Assembly: GCF_032164335.1 (NCBI RefSeq)
Contig: NZ_CP134152.1
Location: forward strand, 2,728,001-2,792,000
DNA: 64,000 bases
Direction of reading: 5' to 3'
DNA from: Winslowiella toletana
GTDB taxonomy: Bacteria; Pseudomonadota; Gammaproteobacteria; Enterobacterales; Enterobacteriaceae
Shown here: piece by piece, positions 41,826-50,690 of the stretch
Position numbering within the stretch: the stretch's first letter is position 1
How the letters are laid out: every line of letters begins with the position of its first letter
Program-made: the position numbers and the translations under genes
Notes under the pieces: model-generated
The model's database searches: none
Told to the model about the DNA's origin: nothing
Seen by the model: only the letters and a program-made list of their open reading frames with translations

Positions 41826-42485
41826 TTACAGCACCCGCGTCGCAATACCGTGCCCACCAAGCGACAGCTCAAGCTTATCACCCGAAGCCATCGGGCCAAC
41901 GCCTTCCGGGGTGCCGGTGATCACCACATCGCCGGCGCGCAGGGTAAAGTAGCGGCTCATATAGGCAATCAGCGGCAGAATTTTAGTGATCATATCAGAG
42001 GTGCTGCCGTGCTGCCGGACTTCTCCGTTCACCAGCAGTTTCAGCTCGGTATTCTGTGGATCAGCAGCAAACTCGCTGGCGGCGATAAAACCGGACAGCG
42101 GGCAGGAGTTATCAAAGCCTTTGGCTTTTTCCCACGGCTGACCGGCTTTTTTCAGCTCAGACTGTACATCTCGCAATGTCAGGTCGAGGGCGATACCGTA
42201 ACCGGCAATCGCTTTTGCCACATGCTCTTCCGAGGCGTGTTTCAGCGTGGAGCCAATCAAAACCGCCAGCTCAATTTCGTGATGGACTGAACCAAACTCT
42301 TGCGGGATGGCAATAGGCTGGCGCAGATCGCATATTGCCGTTTCAGGTTTAATAAAAATTACCGGCTCGGTCGGCGTCGCGCTGCCCATCTCTTTAATGT
42401 GTTTGGCATAATTACTGCCGACACAAACCACTTTGCTGACCGGAAAATCTAACAGTGCGCCTTGCCAGTTACGATGCTGATACAT
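41826..42485 (-). CDS. ycgM: Fumarylacetoacetate hydrolase family protein YcgM
   Basis: The 219-residue protein of the FAH superfamily is probably a metal-dependent hydrolase or decarboxylase acting on beta-keto acids, as related oxaloacetate decarboxylases do. Conserved segments are VGSNYAKHIKEMG, EPVIFIKPETA, VHHEIELAVLIG with metal-binding glutamates and the TGTPEGVGPM loop. The ATG at 42483-42485 gives MYQHRNWQGALLDFPVSK, identical in style to E. coli; an upstream ATG adds 21 residues. The natural substrate is unknown. Confidence 0.92.
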   Translation of the reverse strand: MYQHRNWQGALLDFPVSKVVCVGSNYAKHIKEMGSATPTEPVIFIKPETAICDLRQPIAIPQEFGSVHHEIELAVLIGSTLKHASEEHVAKAIAGYGIALDLTLRDVQSELKKAGQPWEKAKGFDNSCPLSGFIAASEFAADPQNTELKLLVNGEVRQHGSTSDMITKILPLIAYMSRYFTLRAGDVVITGTPEGVGPMASGDKLELSLGGHGIATRVL

Positions 42486-42551
42486 GCTTTTCCCCTGCTT
42501 GTGAGTGATTGGCAACGCCAGCCTGACTGCCGGCGTTAGTCCTGTCATAGC

Positions 42552-43640
42552 TTACTCTGCGATCGCGTCAGCCATTTTACCGATGCTGATAGCGAAATAA
42601 TAAGAGCGATTCCAGTGCATGATGGTGCGGAAATTGTCATAAACCATAAATGCCCGCCCTTCCATATCATCGGGAAGAATGATCCAGGCGCGCTGCGAGG
42701 TGTCCGGCAGCGATACGCTGTTCGTCATGCGTATCCCCAGCTTTTGCCACTCGCCGACGCTTTTCGCCTGCTGCTGTTTCAGGCCCGCCTGCTCTTGCAC
42801 AAAATCAACCGGCAGCACCACTTCGCGCCCCCAACCTTCGCCAGCGCGCCAGCCCTCTTGCGCCAGATAATTAGCGGTTGAAGCAAACACATCGTCGGTA
42901 TTGTTCCAGATGTCGATTTTGCCATCGCCGTCGCCGTCAGCGCCGTAACGCAGGAAAGAACTTGGCATAAACTGATTCTGCCCCATGGCTCCGGCCCAGG
43001 AACCTTTCATCTCACTGGCGGCGATATGCTGCTGCTGAATGATATTCAGCGCCGCAATCAGTTCTTTAGTGAAGAAAGCTTCACGCCGGCCTTCAAAAGC
43101 CAGCGTCGCCAGCGCGGAAATCACATCTTCCTTACCCTGGATTTTGCCAAAACTACTCTCCATCGCCCATAGCGCGACAATATATTGCGCCGGTACGCCA
43201 TATTTCTTGCTGATTGGCGCTAAATCTTGCTGGTAGCGCTGAAAGTTTTCCTTCGCCTGCTTAATTTTCCAAGCCGGTAATGTCCGCGCAAGATAATCAT
43301 CCAGCGTCACTTTCTTTTCTAATTGATTACGGTCTGACTGAATAACCCGATCAACAAAGTGCACGTCGGTAAAGGCGCTTTGCAGTGTACTGTCGCTGAT
43401 GCCCTGCGCACGCGCCTTCGCCTTCAGCTGTTCCACATAAGCAGGAAACTCAGCGGGATTGCGCCCTTCGGTGGCCAGTGTGGTTTTGCCGTTTCCCGGA
43501 TTCAGAAATCCACCGTTTTGCGCGGAGGCGGCAGCAGGAGCAGGCTGCGATGCAGCAGGAGTCGTTGCGGCGCTGTTATTACTGGCACATCCGCTGAGTA
43601 AAATCGACAGGGTTAGCGCACTCATGGCTGTCAGCTTCAT
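42552..43640 (-). CDS. Lytic murein transglycosylase, MltB family lipoprotein
   Basis: The 362-residue protein has a lipoprotein signal peptide with lipobox LSGC (lipidated Cys18) and an alanine/proline-rich tether (residues 20-50). The SLT_2/MltB catalytic domain carries the catalytic glutamate Glu161 in ALWAMESSFGKIQG. Further conserved blocks are GAMGQNQFMPSSFLRYGADGDGDGKIDIW and WAIILPDD-like segments. It cleaves peptidoglycan with 1,6-anhydro-muramic acid ends. In E. coli there is no gene here between ycgM and ycgL, so this is a lineage difference; it is probably an envelope-anchored relative of MltB rather than the MltB orthologue itself. Confidence 0.9.
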   Translation of the reverse strand: MKLTAMSALTLSILLSGCASNNSAATTPAASQPAPAAASAQNGGFLNPGNGKTTLATEGRNPAEFPAYVEQLKAKARAQGISDSTLQSAFTDVHFVDRVIQSDRNQLEKKVTLDDYLARTLPAWKIKQAKENFQRYQQDLAPISKKYGVPAQYIVALWAMESSFGKIQGKEDVISALATLAFEGRREAFFTKELIAALNIIQQQHIAASEMKGSWAGAMGQNQFMPSSFLRYGADGDGDGKIDIWNNTDDVFASTANYLAQEGWRAGEGWGREVVLPVDFVQEQAGLKQQQAKSVGEWQKLGIRMTNSVSLPDTSQRAWIILPDDMEGRAFMVYDNFRTIMHWNRSYYFAISIGKMADAIAE

Positions 43641-43735
43641 GCGGGCATCCTTTATTTATCGGGTTTATCCGCCGCAATTTAAACCTCAATTTAAGGAATG
43701 CGACGGAGATATTTACAGATGATTCTTAATTCCGC

Positions 43736-44005
43736 TTAATTACTATTTTCCAGATGCATCTTAAGCAGACTTTCCAGTGGCGGGGGCAGCTGCAAATAAT
43801 AGCCCTGCTCTTCCAGTGCCGCCTTCACTTTGGTCAGATCGGCATTAACCAGTTTTTTACTGCCGTCAAGCGGCAGCAGCATGGAAAGCTGTGGTTTACC
43901 AAAACCTTTCAACAGCTCTTCAGGAACGCGGGAGAAATCGTCTTTTTTTTCAACGTACAGATAAGTCTGGTCGCGCTGCGGGCTTCTGTAGATCACACAA
44001 AACAT
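43736..44005 (-). CDS. ycgL: YcgL family protein
   Basis: Small 89-residue protein starting [20 protein letters not shown]. The conserved block [31 protein letters not shown] matches E. coli YcgL, and the C-terminus ends LHLENSN-like. Function unknown; a regulatory or RNA-related role has been suggested for the family, which I cannot verify. It is divergent from minC, as in E. coli. A 160-base gap to minC holds the min operon promoter. Confidence 0.9.
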   Translation of the reverse strand: MFCVIYRSPQRDQTYLYVEKKDDFSRVPEELLKGFGKPQLSMLLPLDGSKKLVNADLTKVKAALEEQGYYLQLPPPLESLLKMHLENSN

Positions 44006-44165
44006 ATTTTTTACTCGAATTAACCGGGATGGTCACTTGCCTGAATATAGCAGTAACTATAACATGCTTGCAGTACTTCGGAATAATGTGTCGACATGAT
44101 TAGCCAATTGCAAAATTAAGCATAATTGAGTCGGGTACAGACATAACAGGACTGAGTCAGCACAG

Positions 44166-44867
44166 ATGTCGCAAACGCCAATCGAGTTAAAAGGCAGTAG
44201 TTTTACGCTGTCTGTAGTTCACTTACACCACTCTCAACCCGAGGTGGTTCGCCAGGCGCTTCAGGACAAAATTGACCAGGCTCCCGCCTTCCTGAAAAAC
44301 GCGCCAGTGGTTCTCAATGTCGCGACCCTGTCTGGTGATGTTAACTGGAAACAGATGCAGCAAGCGGTGATCTCAACCGGTTTACGAATCGTTGGTGTCA
44401 GTGGTTGCAAAGATGAAAACCTGAAACGAATGATTGCCCGTGCGGGTCTGCCGGTGCTGGCCGAAGGTAAAGAGCAGAAACGTCCGGCGGAGCCTGCTGC
44501 GGTAATTGAAGCCGCTACGCCCGCTGAAAGTACGGTGCTGAAAACGCGCGTGGTCAATACGCCGGTGCGCTCCGGCCAGCAGATTTATGCACGTAACGCT
44601 GACCTGATCGTCACCAACAGCGTCAGCGCCGGTGCCGAACTGGTTGCTGATGGCAATATTCATATCTACGGTATGATGCGTGGTCGTGCGCTTGCCGGAG
44701 CCAGTGGCGATCGTGATTGCCAGATTTTTTGTACTAACCTGTCAGCTGAATTGGTGTCGATTGCTGGTGAATACTGGATTATGGACCAGATTCCTGCTGA
44801 GTTTTTTGGAAAAGCTTCGCGCCTGAGCCTGAAAGATGGCGCGTTGACCATTCAGACATTGAATTAG
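44166..44867 (+). CDS. minC: Septum site-determining protein MinC
   Basis: Cell division inhibitor that blocks FtsZ assembly away from midcell. The 233-residue protein has an N-terminal domain (residues 1 to about 105) that acts on FtsZ and a C-terminal beta-helix domain (about residues 130-233) that dimerises and binds MinD. The C-terminal block includes the [13 protein letters not shown] and [10 protein letters not shown]-type repeats and the AGASGD segment. It starts the minCDE operon; minD follows 120 bases downstream after a gap that contains its ribosome site. Confidence 0.95.
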   Translation: MSQTPIELKGSSFTLSVVHLHHSQPEVVRQALQDKIDQAPAFLKNAPVVLNVATLSGDVNWKQMQQAVISTGLRIVGVSGCKDENLKRMIARAGLPVLAEGKEQKRPAEPAAVIEAATPAESTVLKTRVVNTPVRSGQQIYARNADLIVTNSVSAGAELVADGNIHIYGMMRGRALAGASGDRDCQIFCTNLSAELVSIAGEYWIMDQIPAEFFGKASRLSLKDGALTIQTLN

Positions 44868-44987
44868 TCGGGCCTGATTTACAGCGTCATTCGCACATAA
44901 TGTTGGCGGGCTAATGCCTGCCGCTGCATGACCAGTAAAATAGCCTGTTGGAATAGCCACAGCCCCTTTTTTAAGGAATTAATCAAT

Positions 44988-45800
44988 ATGGCACGCATTA
45001 TTGTAGTTACATCGGGTAAAGGGGGCGTTGGTAAGACCACGTCAAGCGCAGCCATCGCTACAGGCCTGGCGCAGAAAGGCAAAAAAACGGTGGTGATCGA
45101 TTTCGATATCGGTCTGCGTAACCTTGACCTGATTATGGGTTGCGAGCGCCGTGTAGTATATGATTTCGTCAACGTCATTCAGGGTGATGCCACGCTGAAC
45201 CAGGCGTTGATTAAAGATAAGCGCACCGAGAACCTGTTTATTCTTCCGGCTTCTCAGACCCGTGATAAAGACGCTCTGACGCGCGAAGGCGTGGAAAAAG
45301 TGCTGAACGATTTGGGCACGATGGAGTTTGATTTTGTGGTCTGTGACTCACCGGCAGGTATTGAAACCGGTGCGCTGATGGCACTGTACTTCGCTGATGA
45401 AGCGATCATTACCACAAACCCGGAAGTCTCTTCAGTACGTGACTCCGACCGTATTTTAGGCATTATCGCCTCAAAATCACGCCGCGCAGAAAATGGTCAG
45501 GATCCGATCAAAGAACATCTGCTGCTAACCCGCTACAACCCGGGCCGCGTAAACCGTGGCGACATGTTGAGCATGGAAGATGTGCTGGAGATTCTGCGCA
45601 TTCCACTGGCTGGCGTAATTCCGGAAGATCAATCAGTACTGCGCGCGTCCAACCAGGGCGAGCCGGTAATTCTTGATAGCGAGTCCGATGCTGGCAAAGC
45701 CTATGCCGATACCGTTGATCGTTTACTCGGCGAAGAACGCCCCTTCCGCTTCATTGAAGAAGAGAAGAAGGGTTTCCTGAAACGCCTGTTCGGGGGATAA
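44988..45800 (+). CDS. minD: Septum site-determining ATPase MinD
   Basis: Peripheral membrane ATPase that recruits MinC and oscillates pole to pole with MinE. The 270-residue protein has the deviant Walker A motif SGKGGVGKTT with Lys11 and Lys16, and the membrane-binding amphipathic tail KKGFLKRLFGG. The ATG at 44988 gives MARIIVVTSGKGG and follows AAGGA; an in-frame ATG at 44928 would add 20 non-conserved residues. Length equals E. coli MinD. Confidence 0.97.
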   Translation: MARIIVVTSGKGGVGKTTSSAAIATGLAQKGKKTVVIDFDIGLRNLDLIMGCERRVVYDFVNVIQGDATLNQALIKDKRTENLFILPASQTRDKDALTREGVEKVLNDLGTMEFDFVVCDSPAGIETGALMALYFADEAIITTNPEVSSVRDSDRILGIIASKSRRAENGQDPIKEHLLLTRYNPGRVNRGDMLSMEDVLEILRIPLAGVIPEDQSVLRASNQGEPVILDSESDAGKAYADTVDRLLGEERPFRFIEEEKKGFLKRLFGG

Positions 45801-45803
45801 ACC

Positions 45804-46073
45804 ATGGCCTTACTCGATTTCTTTTTATCCCGTAAAAAGAGCACAGCTAATATAGCCAAGGAACGGCTGCAAATCATCGTGGCAGAACGTAGAAGGGGCG
45901 ATAGTGAGCCCCACTATCTTCCGCAGTTGAAGCGCGACATACTGGAAGTGATCTGCAAGTATGTAAAAATAGATCCAGAGATGGTAACCGTACAGCTGGA
46001 TCAAAAAGGAGATGACATTTCGATTCTGGAGCTGAACGTTACGCTGCCAGAAGTGGAAGAAACCACGAAATGA
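45804..46073 (+). CDS. minE: Cell division topological specificity factor MinE
   Basis: The 89-residue protein stimulates MinD ATPase and drives the pole-to-pole oscillation. The N-terminus [22 protein letters not shown] contains the membrane-targeting segment and the MinD-binding helix. The C-terminal topological specificity domain dimerises. It starts three bases after the minD stop, so translation is coupled. A terminator follows. Confidence 0.96.
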   Translation: MALLDFFLSRKKSTANIAKERLQIIVAERRRGDSEPHYLPQLKRDILEVICKYVKIDPEMVTVQLDQKGDDISILELNVTLPEVEETTK

Positions 46074-46091
46074 TTCTTCATTACCGTTAAG

Positions 46092-46123
46092 TTTCCCCTG
46101 CGCTGTTGCAGGGGAAATGTTTT
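46092..46123 (+). terminator. Terminator of minCDE
   Basis: The perfect ten-base stem TTTCCCCTGC/GCAGGGGAAA around a six-base loop is followed by TGTTTT. It lies between minE and the convergent rnd gene. Confidence 0.87.
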
Positions 46124-46135
46124 CAGCGTGGCGGT

Positions 46136-47257
46136 TTAGTACTGCGCCAACAGTTGGTTTATCTCTTTTTCCATCAGTTCACCACGCCAGCCGGCTAACA
46201 GCTCCGGTAAACGCTCACGTGGTTTGATACGCCAGTGCCAGCTTAACAGCTGATTGATCTGACGACGTGACGCCAGCAGCTCCTGACTCAATCCTGAGCG
46301 CTCACTCGCTTCCTGTACCAGTGCTTTCAACGCCTTAAACGCCCTTTTATAGTCCGGGTGCTCAATAATATTGCTCAGCGGCTCTGGCAGCTGATCTTCC
46401 GGTAGCGCGTTGGCCTGCTCAACAAAACCCACCAGCGTTTTACCGTGGAAACGGATTTCATGACCATTGAGGCCGAGATGATCCAGCTCGCCCAGCGAAC
46501 CCGGCATATAGCGCGCCACTTTCCACAAGTTCTCTTCACGCACCACAAAGTTGACCGCCATATCCTTCTCACGCGCCAAATCGAGACGCCAGGCCGCCAT
46601 CAGCCGCAGCGCCGCCAGCTGACGTGGGCGCAACTGCCAGGCATTGCTGATTTCGCGCCACGCGTCTTCCGGCAGCAGAATATCGCTACGACGCTGACAC
46701 AGCAGCTGACATTCACTCAGCGCAGCAGCCATCTGACCTGCTGCTTCGGTCTCAGCCACCAACTTATGGGCAATCGGCAGCAGATAGAACACATCGGCAG
46801 CGGCATATTCACACTGGCGCTCAGTCAGCGGACGAGCAATCCAGTCGGTTCGCGACTCGCTTTTGTCCAGCGCAATGCCGGTAAAAGACTCCACAATGGT
46901 GGCAAAACCGCAGGATAGCGGGCGGCCGCTAAACGCCGCGAGGATTTGCGTATCAATCATCGGCTGCGGCATCACGCCGAATTCGTTGAGAAACACTTCC
47001 AGATCTTCGCTACCAGCGTGCAGAAACTTGATCACCTTAACGTCACTCAGCAACGCTTCAAACGGCGACCAGTCACTGATGGCCAGCGGATCGATAAGCG
47101 ACAGCCGCTCACCATCGTACAGCTGGATCAAGCCTAAACGGGGATAGTAAGTGCGGGTACGGACAAATTCGGTATCCAGCGCCAGCGCCGGGAACTGGCG
47201 CGCAGCCTGACAAACCTCGGCCAGCGCATCATCAGTCGTAATTAGTGAATAATTCAA
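46136..47257 (-). CDS. rnd: Ribonuclease D
   Basis: 3'-5' exoribonuclease that trims tRNA precursors and other small RNAs. The 373-residue protein starts LNYSLITTDDALAEV, with the first exonuclease motif (DEDDy) in ALDTEFVRTRTYYP. The third motif is in CEYAAADVFYLLP, and HRDC-type helices follow. The start is the TTG at 47255-47257, with GAGAG nine bases upstream, matching the UUG start known for E. coli rnd; an in-frame ATG further upstream would add 20 residues not conserved in the family. It is convergent with minCDE, unlike E. coli where the two loci are far apart. Confidence 0.93.
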   Translation of the reverse strand: MNYSLITTDDALAEVCQAARQFPALALDTEFVRTRTYYPRLGLIQLYDGERLSLIDPLAISDWSPFEALLSDVKVIKFLHAGSEDLEVFLNEFGVMPQPMIDTQILAAFSGRPLSCGFATIVESFTGIALDKSESRTDWIARPLTERQCEYAAADVFYLLPIAHKLVAETEAAGQMAAALSECQLLCQRRSDILLPEDAWREISNAWQLRPRQLAALRLMAAWRLDLAREKDMAVNFVVREENLWKVARYMPGSLGELDHLGLNGHEIRFHGKTLVGFVEQANALPEDQLPEPLSNIIEHPDYKRAFKALKALVQEASERSGLSQELLASRRQINQLLSWHWRIKPRERLPELLAGWRGELMEKEINQLLAQY

Positions 47258-47315
47258 AGTGGTTATCTCTCGCCGCCTGCAAACTGAAAACAGGCAGTAC
47301 TCAGGTGTTGATATC

Positions 47316-47347
47316 AATAAAAACGCCGGGATTTCCGGCGTTTTTTA
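47316..47347 (-). terminator. Terminator of fadD
   Basis: AACGCCGG/CCGGCGTT encloses a five-base loop. Read on the minus strand it is followed by TTTTATTG. It lies between the fadD stop and the upstream end of rnd. Confidence 0.88.
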
Positions 47348-47371
47348 AACTGTTAGCAGCAATACTCCAGG

Positions 47372-49057
47372 CTACTGACTCTCTTTCGCTACTTTTATCG
47401 CTTCGTCACGCAGCTCACGACGCAAAATTTTACCGACATTGCTTTTCGGTAGCTCGTCACGAAATTCGACAATTTTCGGCACTTTATATCCGGTTAAGTA
47501 GCGACGACAATGCTCAATCAGCTCATCTTTGCTCAGTGAATCATCCTTTTTCACTACGCAGATTTTTACCGCTTCGCCGGACAGATCGCTTGGCACACCG
47601 ATGGCGGCGGCTTCGCGCACTTTCGGATGTTGCATCAGCACATCTTCGATCTCATTCGGATAGACGTTAAAGCCAGAAACCAGAATCATATCCTTTTTGC
47701 GATCGACAATCCGCAGGAAGCCTTCATGGTCAACGGTAACAATATCGCCGCTGCGAAGCCATCCATTTTTTAACACTTCATCAGTGGCTTTGGGATGCTG
47801 CCAGTAACCGAGCATTACCTGTGGCCCTTTGATGCAAAGCTCACCGGGCTCGCCCTCTGGCACTTCGTTACCCTCATCATCCACCAGTCTGATATCGGTA
47901 GAGGGCACCGGTAAACCGATGCTGCCATTATGGCAGGTAATGTCGTAGGGGTTAACCGACACCAGCGGTGAGCACTCTGTCAGTCCGTAACCTTCCAGCA
48001 GATAGTGCCCGGTGAGTTTTTCCCAGCGCTCAGCCACCGCCTTCTGCACCGACATACCGCCACCGGCCGATAAACGCAGTGAGGAGAAGTCCAGTTTCTG
48101 GAAGTCTTTGTCATTCAGCAGCGCATTAAACAGAGTGTTGACGCCGGTAATGGCGGTGAAGGGATACTTACCCAGCTCTTTAACCAGACCGGGAATATCG
48201 CGCGGGTTGGTAATTAACAGGTTACACCCGCCCAGTTCGATAAACAGCAGACAGTTAACCGTCAGCGCGAATATATGATACAGCGGCAGCGCGGTGACCA
48301 CGCTTTCATTACCGTCCTGCAATAACGAACCATACGTGGCCTTGGTCTGCTCAAGGTTGGCCTGCATATTGCGGTGGGTCAGCATCGCGCCTTTCGCCAC
48401 GCCGGTGGTGCCACCGGTATATTGCAGGAAGGCCAGATCGTCATTAATGATGTCCGGTTTAACATATTGTAACCGGTAGCCCTGATGCATGGCGCTGCGA
48501 AAAGAGACGGCGTTCGGCAGGTTATATTTTGGCACCAGCCGCTTAATGTACTTAACGACAAAGTTAACCAGAGTGGCTTTGGCCGGAGAAAGCTGATCGC
48601 CCAGTCGGGTGAGGATAACGTGTTTAACCTGAGTTTTCTCCACCACCTTTTCCAGCGTATGGGCAAAGTTGGAAACCAGCACAATGGCGCTGGCACCACT
48701 GTCATTCAACTGATGCTCAAGCTCGCGCGGGGTATACAGCGGATTGACGTTGACCACAATCATTCCGGCGCGCAGCACGCCAAACAGCGCTATCGGGTAC
48801 TGCAACAGGTTTGGCATCATCAGTGCCACCCGGTCGCCCTTTTTCAACCCCAGCCCTTGCTGCAAATAAGCCGCAAACGCCCGACTGCGCTCTTCCAGCT
48901 TACGGAAGGTCATCGCCTGCCCCATATTGATAAATGCGGGCTGATCGGCATAGCGTTTTGCCGCCTGCTCAAACAGGTCAATTAACGACGAATAGCGCTC
49001 AGAATTTATTTCAGCCGGAACGTCGGCCGGATAACGGTTAAGCCAAACCTTTTTCAA
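47372..49057 (-). CDS. fadD: Long-chain-fatty-acid-CoA ligase FadD
   Basis: Inner-membrane-associated acyl-CoA synthetase that activates imported fatty acids. The 561-residue protein has the AMP-binding motif [16 protein letters not shown] and the FACS signature [20 protein letters not shown] with the lysine-containing [17 protein letters not shown]. The start is the TTG at 49055-49057, preceded by GAGGTGAATCC. This aligns with the E. coli UUG start ([14 protein letters not shown]), and the length equals the E. coli protein; an in-frame ATG 17 codons upstream exists but is not conserved. A FadR-like operator lies upstream, which fits derepression by acyl-CoA. Confidence 0.95.
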   Translation of the reverse strand: MKKVWLNRYPADVPAEINSERYSSLIDLFEQAAKRYADQPAFINMGQAMTFRKLEERSRAFAAYLQQGLGLKKGDRVALMMPNLLQYPIALFGVLRAGMIVVNVNPLYTPRELEHQLNDSGASAIVLVSNFAHTLEKVVEKTQVKHVILTRLGDQLSPAKATLVNFVVKYIKRLVPKYNLPNAVSFRSAMHQGYRLQYVKPDIINDDLAFLQYTGGTTGVAKGAMLTHRNMQANLEQTKATYGSLLQDGNESVVTALPLYHIFALTVNCLLFIELGGCNLLITNPRDIPGLVKELGKYPFTAITGVNTLFNALLNDKDFQKLDFSSLRLSAGGGMSVQKAVAERWEKLTGHYLLEGYGLTECSPLVSVNPYDITCHNGSIGLPVPSTDIRLVDDEGNEVPEGEPGELCIKGPQVMLGYWQHPKATDEVLKNGWLRSGDIVTVDHEGFLRIVDRKKDMILVSGFNVYPNEIEDVLMQHPKVREAAAIGVPSDLSGEAVKICVVKKDDSLSKDELIEHCRRYLTGYKVPKIVEFRDELPKSNVGKILRRELRDEAIKVAKESQ

Positions 49058-49127
49058 GGATTCACCTCGGAAATTATAATTTGTTGTCATCGCAGCCTCT
49101 GCCAGCACGCCTTGTTAACAATATTTT

Positions 49128-49144
49128 AACTCAGCGTACCAGTT
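49128..49144 (-). promoter_or_regulatory. Candidate FadR operator of fadD
   Basis: Read on the minus strand, AACTGGTACGCTGAGTT resembles the FadR operator of E. coli fadD. It keeps the CTGGTACG half closely and the second half only partly. It lies about 70 bases before the fadD start. FadR itself is encoded in this window at 38140-38859. Confidence 0.65.
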
Positions 49145-49205
49145 TGCAGATCTCTCTGTGACGAGGTTGCGAAGCACATCACTAAATTTCTCAATCCCTG
49201 AGAAA

Positions 49206-49246
49206 TTAAATAAAAAAGCCCGGGCGCTGGATACCGCGACCGGGCC
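49206..49246 (-). terminator. Terminator after the Slp lipoprotein gene
   Basis: On the minus strand GCCCGG and CCGGGC pair around a 16-base loop, followed by TTTTTTATTT. It separates the slp-like gene from fadD. Confidence 0.85.
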
Positions 49247-49279
49247 GCAAAATGTTTTAACACGATGTTACTGCGAGGA

Positions 49280-49879
49280 TTACTCTGTCAAAATTGTTTG
49301 TACCTGCGCCGGTGCGGGATTGTAAAAACCGCCCCACGGGCCTGGGCCCCAGTAGCCGCCATGTCGGCCGCGCGGTGGACCGTACCAGATCCACGGGTCT
49401 ATCGGCTGTGGCGGAACAATAACCTGTTGTGTCATATGCCAGCGCTGATAACCACTCACATTCACTACCACAAAGTTATAGGAAGCCTTACCGATTTCCC
49501 CTTTTTCAGTGCCGGTAATCTGCCCGACGACCGTCACCATTTGATTATTCACATCGACCGGATCGATAAAACCATTCACATCGGCAAATATTCGCCCGAC
49601 AGAAGCCGAGCCGAGAATAGGCCGCGCGCCGTCATCCAGTCGCTGAGTGGCAATCTCTAAACGCGTGCGACCGGTGAGATTAGTGACGTTCACCACTTTA
49701 CCGCCGAAGCGCGCTTCCTGACCGACAAAGAGCTGTGGCGCGTTCATCACGCGCAGTAAATCTTGCTGTGGAACGGCCGAGTTTCCTTTTACCGAATCGG
49801 GTATGGAAACGCAGCCAGAAAGTAAAACAGTTGCCAGCAATAAAGCACTGACCGGGCCAAAAAAGCGTTTACGCATCAT
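49280..49879 (-). CDS. yeaY: Slp family outer membrane lipoprotein YeaY
   Basis: The 199-residue protein has a lipoprotein signal peptide (hydrophobic LLLATVLL, lipobox SGC, lipidated Cys23, or Cys22 if the second Met is used). The Slp-family domain includes [21 protein letters not shown]. The C-terminus is unusual: a Gly/Trp/Pro-rich tail with [15 protein letters not shown]. Slp proteins are outer-membrane lipoproteins induced in stationary phase; the precise role is unknown. It lies between tsaB and fadD on the same strand as in E. coli. Confidence 0.9.
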   Translation of the reverse strand: MMRKRFFGPVSALLLATVLLSGCVSIPDSVKGNSAVPQQDLLRVMNAPQLFVGQEARFGGKVVNVTNLTGRTRLEIATQRLDDGARPILGSASVGRIFADVNGFIDPVDVNNQMVTVVGQITGTEKGEIGKASYNFVVVNVSGYQRWHMTQQVIVPPQPIDPWIWYGPPRGRHGGYWGPGPWGGFYNPAPAQVQTILTE

Positions 49880-49931
49880 GATCTCTCCCTGTACTGTTTT
49901 TTAGACTCTCAGCCGGCAAAAAAGTTGCCGG

Positions 49932-50633
49932 TTACTGACGTCCAGGCAATTTTTTCCAGGTCACTTCGTTGCGCAGATAAGTTGGCTCGGCATGCTCTGC
50001 GGCAACGGTGTTGCCTGCGGCCAGCGCCAGCACCGCCAGTGGCAGCATATCTTGCGCGGCGGGCAGTTCAACGGCGGTAGCGGTTAAGCGTAAAGGACTT
50101 TGCGCCGCTAACTCCGGCCAGGCTTGCCAACCGGTGCCAACCGTGGCCCATTCGCCATCCAGCTGTGCCATACGCGCCATGGCTGCGTCCGGCTTCAGCA
50201 CCGCTTCAGTGCTTTCACCCAGCCAGTTACCCTGCTCATCGCGCTGGTACTCTGCCCAGTAGACTTCGCCCATCCGCGCGTCTATCGCTGCCAGCACCCG
50301 GGTAGCACCGGTCTGACGCCATGCGCCCTGCGCCATGGTCGCCAGCGTCGACACGCCAATCAGCGGAAGATCGGCGCCCAGCCCCAGCCCCTGCGCGATA
50401 CCAATGCCAATGCGCACGCCGGTAAAACTGCCCGGTCCACGGCCAAAAGCCAGCGCATCCAGCTGGCTTAAGCTTAACTGATTATTTTCCAGCACCTGCT
50501 GCACCATCGGCAGAATGCGTTGCGTATGCTCACGCGGACAGAGTTCAAACAGGGCATCAATGTTTTCATCATTTAACAGCGCCACTGAACAGGCTTCAGT
50601 GGCGGTATCAATGGCTAAAATTCGCGTGGACAT
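49932..50633 (-). CDS. tsaB: tRNA threonylcarbamoyladenosine biosynthesis protein TsaB
   Basis: Partner of TsaD in making the t6A modification at position 37 of tRNAs that read ANN codons. The 233-residue protein has an ASKHA/Kae1-like fold with the N-terminal block [16 protein letters not shown] and the [20 protein letters not shown] core. The ATG at 50631-50633 gives [15 protein letters not shown] and follows GAGGTTGCT; an upstream ATG adds 12 residues. The neighbours yeaY and yoaA are as in E. coli. Confidence 0.95.
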   Translation of the reverse strand: MSTRILAIDTATEACSVALLNDENIDALFELCPREHTQRILPMVQQVLENNQLSLSQLDALAFGRGPGSFTGVRIGIGIAQGLGLGADLPLIGVSTLATMAQGAWRQTGATRVLAAIDARMGEVYWAEYQRDEQGNWLGESTEAVLKPDAAMARMAQLDGEWATVGTGWQAWPELAAQSPLRLTATAVELPAAQDMLPLAVLALAAGNTVAAEHAEPTYLRNEVTWKKLPGRQ

Positions 50634-50690
50634 AGCAACCTCAGGCGGGATAAAAATTTTCGGCGGCATCTTAGCACAAGGTACCGCGAA

